64,000 nucleotides of DNA from the NCBI GenBank assembly GCA_016933835.1, contig JAFGAC010000106.1, positions 1-64,000 on the forward strand, written 5' to 3'. Numbering within the stretch: the first letter of the stretch is position 1; every line of letters begins with the position of its first letter. Of the stretch, positions 59,587 through 64,000 are shown piece after piece. Origin of the DNA: Clostridiales bacterium (GTDB taxonomy: Bacteria > Bacillota > Clostridia > Peptostreptococcales > Acidaminobacteraceae). The translations under genes were made by a program, and so were the position numbers. The notes under the pieces are model-generated. The model did not search any database. It worked only from the letters and a program-made list of their open reading frames with translations, and was not told the origin of the DNA.

Positions 59587-60273
59587 ATGAAAATGGATTT
59601 TAAAATTCTCATAGTGGAAGATGAAAAAGAAATTAGAGAAATCATAGGGAAATATTTAATTAAAGAAGGATATAAAGTATTTAGCGCTTCAGATGGAATT
59701 GAAGGACTAAAAATATTTAATGAAGAGCAGCCCCATTTAGCAATACTTGATGTCATGATGCCTGGTATTTCAGGATTTGATGTTTTGAAAGAAATAAGAA
59801 GCTTGGGTGATATACCCGTGATTATGCTTACTGCAAAGCATCAAGAAGCAAATCGAATAGATGGATTTAGTTTAGGTGCTGATGACTATGTACCAAAACC
59901 ATTCAGTCCTAAAGAACTTGTCATGAGAGTAAGTGCTGTTTTAAAAAGAAGTTATAAAAGTTCAATAAATCACAGCTATATATCTTATGGACCCTTTAAA
60001 TTAGATAATGACAATCAAAAATTATTTAAAAATTCAGAAGAGATATTTCTGACATCAAAAGAATATCAGATTATGGAAGTTTTTTTAAATCATATAGGTA
60101 TTCTTTTAACTAGAGAGCAACTGATTGAAAAAGCTTTTGGCGAGTATTACGATGGCTTTGACAGAGCCATCGACAGTCAGATTAAAAAAATAAGACAAAA
60201 AATAGAAAAAGATAATAAAAATCCTGAATATTTGAAGACAAAATACGGTTCAGGTTATATATTTGGAGGTTGA
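59587..60273 (+). CDS. OmpR-family response regulator
   Basis: 228 residues (226 if the second ATG is used). Receiver domain with acidic pair E11D12 region VEDEKE, phospho-acceptor aspartate in LAILDVMMPG and K in DDYVPKPFSPKEL; the winged helix C-terminus has LTSKEYQIMEVF and the recognition helix FDRAIDSQIKKIRQKIE. It forms a pair with the kinase that overlaps its end. Confidence 0.93.
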   Translation: MKMDFKILIVEDEKEIREIIGKYLIKEGYKVFSASDGIEGLKIFNEEQPHLAILDVMMPGISGFDVLKEIRSLGDIPVIMLTAKHQEANRIDGFSLGADDYVPKPFSPKELVMRVSAVLKRSYKSSINHSYISYGPFKLDNDNQKLFKNSEEIFLTSKEYQIMEVFLNHIGILLTREQLIEKAFGEYYDGFDRAIDSQIKKIRQKIEKDNKNPEYLKTKYGSGYIFGG

Positions 60274-60275
60274 AA

Positions 60276-61613
60276 ATGACTTATAGAAAACACATGATCA
60301 TTGCCATAATATTAATTGTCTTCTTCTCTATTTTTTTTAATGCGATTGTTTCTGGGAGAACTCTTGATTTGTATTTTAAAGGATACGTAGAAGAACAGTA
60401 TCAAAAGACAATTGATGAAGTTATAGACTATTCAAAAAATATATTGGATGGGGACATTGATAATTTTATTCAGGCAAGTATAGAACTTCAAAATCATCTG
60501 GAAGAGATGATTGTAGGAATAAGCATATTTGATAAAAATCAGAATAATATCATATCTGTAAGTGAAGATAGAATGCTTTCACACCCAAATATGATGAACC
60601 GCTATGATTTCATTGAAGAACGATATTATGAAATCAATGGTGATGAAGGTTTGATGGGGTATGTTGTGGTCGAGCGAATAAAAGCATCAACTGATAGTGA
60701 GTCTGCAATGTTGTTTCAATTATTTCTGATTAGAACAATTGCTTTTTCAGGAATGATGACTTTAATTATTTCTATCATTGTTATCTTGGTTTTCAGTAAA
60801 AGATTGACAAAAGATTTATCTAATACAGCTTTGTTTGCAGAGAAAATTGACACAGATGAATTCTATAGGATAAAGAGATCTAAAATAAAGGAAGTGCAGA
60901 GCATCCAAAAGAGTTTAATCAACCTTTCTACAAAACTTAAGACAAAAGAGCAGATTAGAAAAGAGAAGGCTGATAAATTAGCTCATGAAGCAAAAACACC
61001 ATTGACCATTTTGAAATCTAATATGGAGGGTGTGCTGGATGATGTGATTGATGTGAATAAAAAAAGAGTTGAAATTTGGATAAATGAGGTCAATCGCCTA
61101 GCTGAATTAGTAGAAAACATAGCAAGTATTGTTGATTATCAAGAAGAAGCGATCAAACTTGATAAAAATAAGATCAGTGTTAATGAAATGATTGAGAAAA
61201 TATCAAAATCAATGGAGCTTCAATTTGAAAAAAAGAATATTTTATTTGAAATACAATTATTGAACGAGGATATTATAATTAACTCAGATGAAAATTTAAT
61301 AGCGCAAAGCATTTACAATCTATTGTCGAATGCCTTCAAATATTCATATGAGGATTCAGCGGTGATGCTAAAAGTAGAGAAATCAGACTCAGAAATAAAG
61401 TTCAATGTTATTGATGAAGGTATAGGTATCGACAAGAATGAGATTGAAAATATATTTGATGCTTATTTCAGAGGAAACAATCATGACAAGATAGATGGCA
61501 AAGGCATGGGATTAAACATTGTAAAAATGAATACTGAAGTATTGGGTGGAAGAGTTGAAGTCAAAAGCAATGATAATAAAGGAATGACTTTTACAATTGT
61601 TATACCTGTTTGA
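60276..61613 (+). CDS. Sensor histidine kinase
   Basis: 445 residues. Two helices (about 5-27 and 155-178) flank an extracytoplasmic sensor of about 125 residues of unknown type; then a HAMP-like segment, HisKA with H-box LAHEAKTPLTILKSN, and HATPase with N-box LLSNAFKYSYED, G1 DEGIGIDKNE and G2 GKGMGLNIVK. GGAGG seven bases before ATG 60276 fixes the start; a TTG at 60270 is closer than allowed. The partner regulator precedes it. Confidence 0.93.
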   Translation: MTYRKHMIIAIILIVFFSIFFNAIVSGRTLDLYFKGYVEEQYQKTIDEVIDYSKNILDGDIDNFIQASIELQNHLEEMIVGISIFDKNQNNIISVSEDRMLSHPNMMNRYDFIEERYYEINGDEGLMGYVVVERIKASTDSESAMLFQLFLIRTIAFSGMMTLIISIIVILVFSKRLTKDLSNTALFAEKIDTDEFYRIKRSKIKEVQSIQKSLINLSTKLKTKEQIRKEKADKLAHEAKTPLTILKSNMEGVLDDVIDVNKKRVEIWINEVNRLAELVENIASIVDYQEEAIKLDKNKISVNEMIEKISKSMELQFEKKNILFEIQLLNEDIIINSDENLIAQSIYNLLSNAFKYSYEDSAVMLKVEKSDSEIKFNVIDEGIGIDKNEIENIFDAYFRGNNHDKIDGKGMGLNIVKMNTEVLGGRVEVKSNDNKGMTFTIVIPV

Positions 61614-61629
61614 TAAGAATTACACTTAA

Positions 61630-61657
61630 AAATACAGCTTTTAAAGCTGTATTTTTT
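61630..61657 (+). terminator. Terminator of the two-component operon
   Basis: AAATACAGCTTT / AAAGCTGTATTT, 12-bp stem, one-base loop, T-run. Confidence 0.85.
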
Positions 61658-61704
61658 ATTGTATTAAGCTTTTGTTAATCTTTCTCAAAATTGAGGGCAT
61701 TCTA

Positions 61705-61733
61705 TTGACAGTGTAAAAATAAAGGCGTATATT
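61705..61733 (+). promoter_or_regulatory. Promoter of the ion-transporter operon
   Basis: Consensus TTGACA (61705-61710), exact 17-base spacer and TATATT (61728-61733), 32 bases before the first start codon. Confidence 0.72.
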
Positions 61734-61765
61734 TATTGAGGTTTGTAAAATTTGGAGGGGTGTAA

Positions 61766-62008
61766 ATGAGAATAGGTAGAGATAAGTTAGTCCTATTGAG
61801 TTTGATGATTTTTGTTGTCGGTGGATTTTTGTATTTTAATGTGACTGGAACTCAAATGAATTTTAATCAGCATACTGCTGAATTTATAGAGGAATCAAAT
61901 TTTTATGGAATCCAATTCAATATAGAAAATGAACCTATTAAAAACGAAACTAGATATAACAACGAGATGAAATTAGATTTTAAATTTTGGGGAGTTCCAC
62001 TGATTTAG
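61766..62008 (+). CDS. Small single-helix membrane protein of unknown function
   Basis: 80 residues: one N-terminal helix (LVLLSLMIFVVGGFLYF) and a hydrophilic outer part rich in N, F and E. GGAGGGG is well placed before the ATG. It is the first gene of an operon with an ArsB/NhaD-type carrier and a further unknown protein, so it may be an accessory subunit of the carrier. No family recognised. Confidence 0.7.
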   Translation: MRIGRDKLVLLSLMIFVVGGFLYFNVTGTQMNFNQHTAEFIEESNFYGIQFNIENEPIKNETRYNNEMKLDFKFWGVPLI

Positions 62009-62024
62009 AGAGGGAGATGTTAAA

Positions 62025-63296
62025 ATGCAAGAACATTTAATAGTAGGTGTTTCACTGTTTTCTTTGACATATTTGTTGATTGTGTCAGAAAAAGTCAATA
62101 GAACAGCAATCGCATTATTTGGCGCCATATTAATGTTGATTTTCAATGTTGAAAAGCAAGAGGTTGCTTTTGGACATATTGACTTTAATACGATTGGTTT
62201 ATTGGTAGGCATGATGATTATGGTCAATGTCATGAAGAGAACAGGCATATTTGAGTACATGGCTATTAAAACTGCAAAAGTTTCCAAGGGAGATCCATGG
62301 AAAATTGTATTCTTATTTTCACTTTTGACAGGTGTTTCATCTGCCTTATTAGATAATGTAACAACAATCTTGCTTGTAGTGCCGGTAACGATTGTTATTG
62401 CGAATGCACTCGATCTTAATCCTATTCCTTTTCTAGTTCCAGAAGTCTTGATAGCGAATATTGGTGGTACAGCAACTTTGATTGGTGATCCACCCAATAT
62501 TATGATCGGAAGTGCGACTGGTTTAGGTTTTATGGATTTTTTGATTAATTTAGGTCCGATAGTAGTCGTTATAATTTTTGTTACACTTTATATACTGAAA
62601 AAAGTGTACGGCAGCCAATTGATTGCAAGTGATGAAAAACGTAAAAAGATATTGTCTATGAATGAGCATCTTGCGATTAAAGATAAATCTTTACTTATAA
62701 AAAGTTTGACTGTGTTGGGAATTACAATAATAGGATTTATGTTACATCAAAGTTTTCACTATGAATCGGCGACGGTTGCATTATTAGGAGGTTCATTCCT
62801 ATTATTGATCAGTAAAATTGATCCTGAAGAAATATTAATGGAAATCGAGTGGCCTACAATCTTTTTCTTTGCTTCACTGTTCATACTTGTAGGCGCTTTA
62901 GAAGATGTAGGTGCTATAGAATTTCTTGCAGGAAAAATGCTGCTGCTAACAAAAGGTAATCTGTTTTTCACAGTCATGTTTGTATTGTGGGGTTCAGCGA
63001 TCGCGTCAGCATTTTTGGACAACATTCCCTTTGTAGCTACAATGATTCCTCTTATTAAAAGTCTAGCGGTTCTTTCAGCAATCAACATTACACCATTGTG
63101 GTGGGCTCTTGCCTTAGGAGCTTGTCTAGGAGGCAATGGAACATTGATTGGTGCTTCTGCAAATGTTATAGTAAGTGGTATGTTGAAAAAACAAGGATAT
63201 GAGCTTAGCTTTGGAGAATATATGAAAGTCGGGTTTCCTGTAATGCTTGTTTCAATAGTATTATCATCAGTATATATGATAGTATTTTACTTATAA
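62025..63296 (+). CDS. ArsB/NhaD-type ion transporter (IT superfamily)
   Basis: 423 residues, 11-12 helices. Twin hairpin blocks SALLDNVTTILLVVPVTI with IGGTATLIGDPPNIMIG, and ASAFLDNIPFVATMIPL with GGNGTLIGASANVIVSG, are the two inverted-repeat substrate sites of the ArsB/NhaD/P-protein (SLC13-like) carriers. Na+/H+ exchange or anion export are both possible; I cannot tell which. It ends 13 bases before the last gene of the operon. Confidence 0.9.
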   Translation: MQEHLIVGVSLFSLTYLLIVSEKVNRTAIALFGAILMLIFNVEKQEVAFGHIDFNTIGLLVGMMIMVNVMKRTGIFEYMAIKTAKVSKGDPWKIVFLFSLLTGVSSALLDNVTTILLVVPVTIVIANALDLNPIPFLVPEVLIANIGGTATLIGDPPNIMIGSATGLGFMDFLINLGPIVVVIIFVTLYILKKVYGSQLIASDEKRKKILSMNEHLAIKDKSLLIKSLTVLGITIIGFMLHQSFHYESATVALLGGSFLLLISKIDPEEILMEIEWPTIFFFASLFILVGALEDVGAIEFLAGKMLLLTKGNLFFTVMFVLWGSAIASAFLDNIPFVATMIPLIKSLAVLSAINITPLWWALALGACLGGNGTLIGASANVIVSGMLKKQGYELSFGEYMKVGFPVMLVSIVLSSVYMIVFYL

Positions 63297-63309
63297 GGAG
63301 GATTTACAT

Positions 63310-63789
63310 ATGAAAAAACTTGTAGATGCTGAAGTTGCAATTCAAACAATGAAGTTGAGGCAATTAGGTGCCAAAATAAGAGTAATAAATAGCAAAATGT
63401 GTTATGTTGTTTTTGATTTAGGTAGCTTTAAAGTAAAATATGCTTATAATGTCAATAAAGACGGCAACTATTTCTTAGAAAGAATAGCGCCTTATCCGCT
63501 TCCTTTAAGAGAGTTCGAGAATGAAGAAGGCGTTGTCAATATTATAGAAATAGATATAGAGCAATTTCAAAATGCTTTGAAAAGCCATAATATCAATTCT
63601 TTTATTGATATCAATCAAAAATTAAATAAAACTATAAGAAAATTTGAAGATTTATTTTTGTATTATAATGTCTCAGAAGAAAAAACCAGTAAAATATATA
63701 ACATGCTGAAAGAAATCAATGAAGAAATTGATTCAGCAAAAGCGGATTCTAAAAGATTGTATTTTAAAAAAGAACCTGAAAATTTATAA
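63310..63789 (+). CDS. Conserved-looking cytoplasmic protein of unknown function
   Basis: 159 residues without signal or membrane helix. The first half is beta-rich (VVFDLGSFKVKYAYNVNKDGNYF) and the second half is helical, possibly coiled (INQKLNKTIRKFEDLFLYY). GGAGG stands before the ATG. Its place after the ion transporter suggests a soluble accessory protein. No family recognised. Confidence 0.7.
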   Translation: MKKLVDAEVAIQTMKLRQLGAKIRVINSKMCYVVFDLGSFKVKYAYNVNKDGNYFLERIAPYPLPLREFENEEGVVNIIEIDIEQFQNALKSHNINSFIDINQKLNKTIRKFEDLFLYYNVSEEKTSKIYNMLKEINEEIDSAKADSKRLYFKKEPENL

Positions 63790-63797
63790 AATGATAC

Positions 63798-63825
63798 AAA
63801 AACAGAACTCTAGGGTTCTGTTTTT
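63798..63825 (+). terminator. Terminator of the ion-transporter operon
   Basis: AAAAACAGAAC-TCTAG-GGTTCTGTTTTT-like stem; nine or more pairs and a T-run. Confidence 0.88.
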
Positions 63826-63924
63826 ATATGCAAATTTGGTTTACATAATTAATAATAAGGGTATAAAAGATAAGTAAAAAATAAGGGCCGTTTACAAATA
63901 TTCAATGCTAGAGGGAGGTTTATT

Positions 63925-64000
63925 ATGATTAAAAAAGGGAGCATGGTAATTTTTGTTTTAGTCATTACACTAATTCTATACGGATGCGGTGGAACTGAAA
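63925..64000 (+). CDS. Lipoprotein, N-terminal fragment cut by window end
   Basis: ATG 63925 follows GAGGGAGG and opens a signal peptide (KKGSMVIFVLVITLILYGC) with lipobox LYGC. The frame stays open to the window edge, so only 25 residues are visible and the function is unknown. Confidence 0.75.
   Translation, partial: MIKKGSMVIFVLVITLILYGCGGTE

Noticed and set aside
1-64000. tRNA, rRNA, CRISPR arrays and prophage
   Set aside because: No cloverleaf sequences with CCA-type ends, rRNA blocks, regularly spaced repeats or phage structural genes were seen while reading both strands.

Overview
The window is 64 kb of low-G+C, densely coded chromosomal DNA. Gene content, strong purine-rich ribosome binding sites, frequent TTG starts and many compact hairpin-plus-T terminators all point to a Firmicute of the class Clostridia. 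Supporting genes are a YwbE protein, a short ThiI without a rhodanese domain paired with a cysteine desulfurase, an ammonia-type NadE, a sigma-54 activator, a ferredoxin-era style Mrp cluster in Mbh gene order, thioredoxin-reductase/AhpF-like redox proteins and abundant lipoproteins. I cannot name the genus. No rRNA, tRNA, CRISPR array, prophage or replication origin was seen.

Layout. 1-5.3 kb: UPF0316 end, ywbE plus a zinc-ribbon methyltransferase, asparaginase (minus), then cysteine desulfurase-thiI-OsmC. 5.3-12.8 kb: a very long class A PBP (minus), hflX, yigZ-like, CoA-binding protein, nadE, yebC. 12.9-17 kb: nucleobase permease and a membrane GGDEF/EAL protein broken in its EAL half. 17-26.6 kb: a sigma-54 activator followed by a nine-gene Mrp antiporter operon that carries a near-perfect -24/-12 promoter. 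26.7-29.5 kb: lipoprotein, VanZ-like, coiled-coil membrane protein, double GNAT. 29.6-34.5 kb: complete branched-chain amino-acid ABC transporter (livJ-like, livH, livM, livG, livF). 34.5-42.1 kb: DUF975 protein, then minus-strand GNAT, a redox operon (RAYT-derived protein, thioredoxin reductase, two-CxxC protein), a P-type Ca2+ ATPase, an MscS channel and a VOC protein. 42.1-50.9 kb: secreted small protein with a broken start, cysteine-rich alpha-hydroxyacid oxidase, HD-GYP protein, a fossil SdrD_B repeat, YaiI, methyltransferase, a haem-b/flavinylated membrane protein, YgjP-type peptidase, disulfide oxidoreductase, radical SAM protein. 50.9-52.05 kb: a decayed IS605-type TnpB element that still has both end hairpins. 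52-64 kb: MFS, MATE, broken MOSC gene, MFS, lipoprotein, pyridoxal-type kinase, double GNAT, two SHOCT proteins, an OmpR/HK pair, an ArsB/NhaD-type ion transporter operon, and the start of another lipoprotein.

How parts work together. The best-supported new circuit is the sigma-54 activator (17037-19016) and the Mrp operon next to it: the same 14-base sequence lies over the activator's own promoter and about 136 bp upstream of the -24/-12 element, which fits autorepression plus activation of a sodium/proton antiporter. A second unit worth attention is the minus-strand operon in which an HUH-less, eight-cysteine transposase derivative sits 13 bp ahead of thioredoxin reductase and a split AhpF-like N-terminal domain. 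A third is a single protein joining a two-pair histidine haem-b membrane domain to an FMN-binding domain with a flavinylation motif. Several genes are interrupted at A-runs or by single-base shifts (EAL domain, the 42.18 kb gene, MOSC, TnpB), so either sequence errors or real decay or slippage must be considered.
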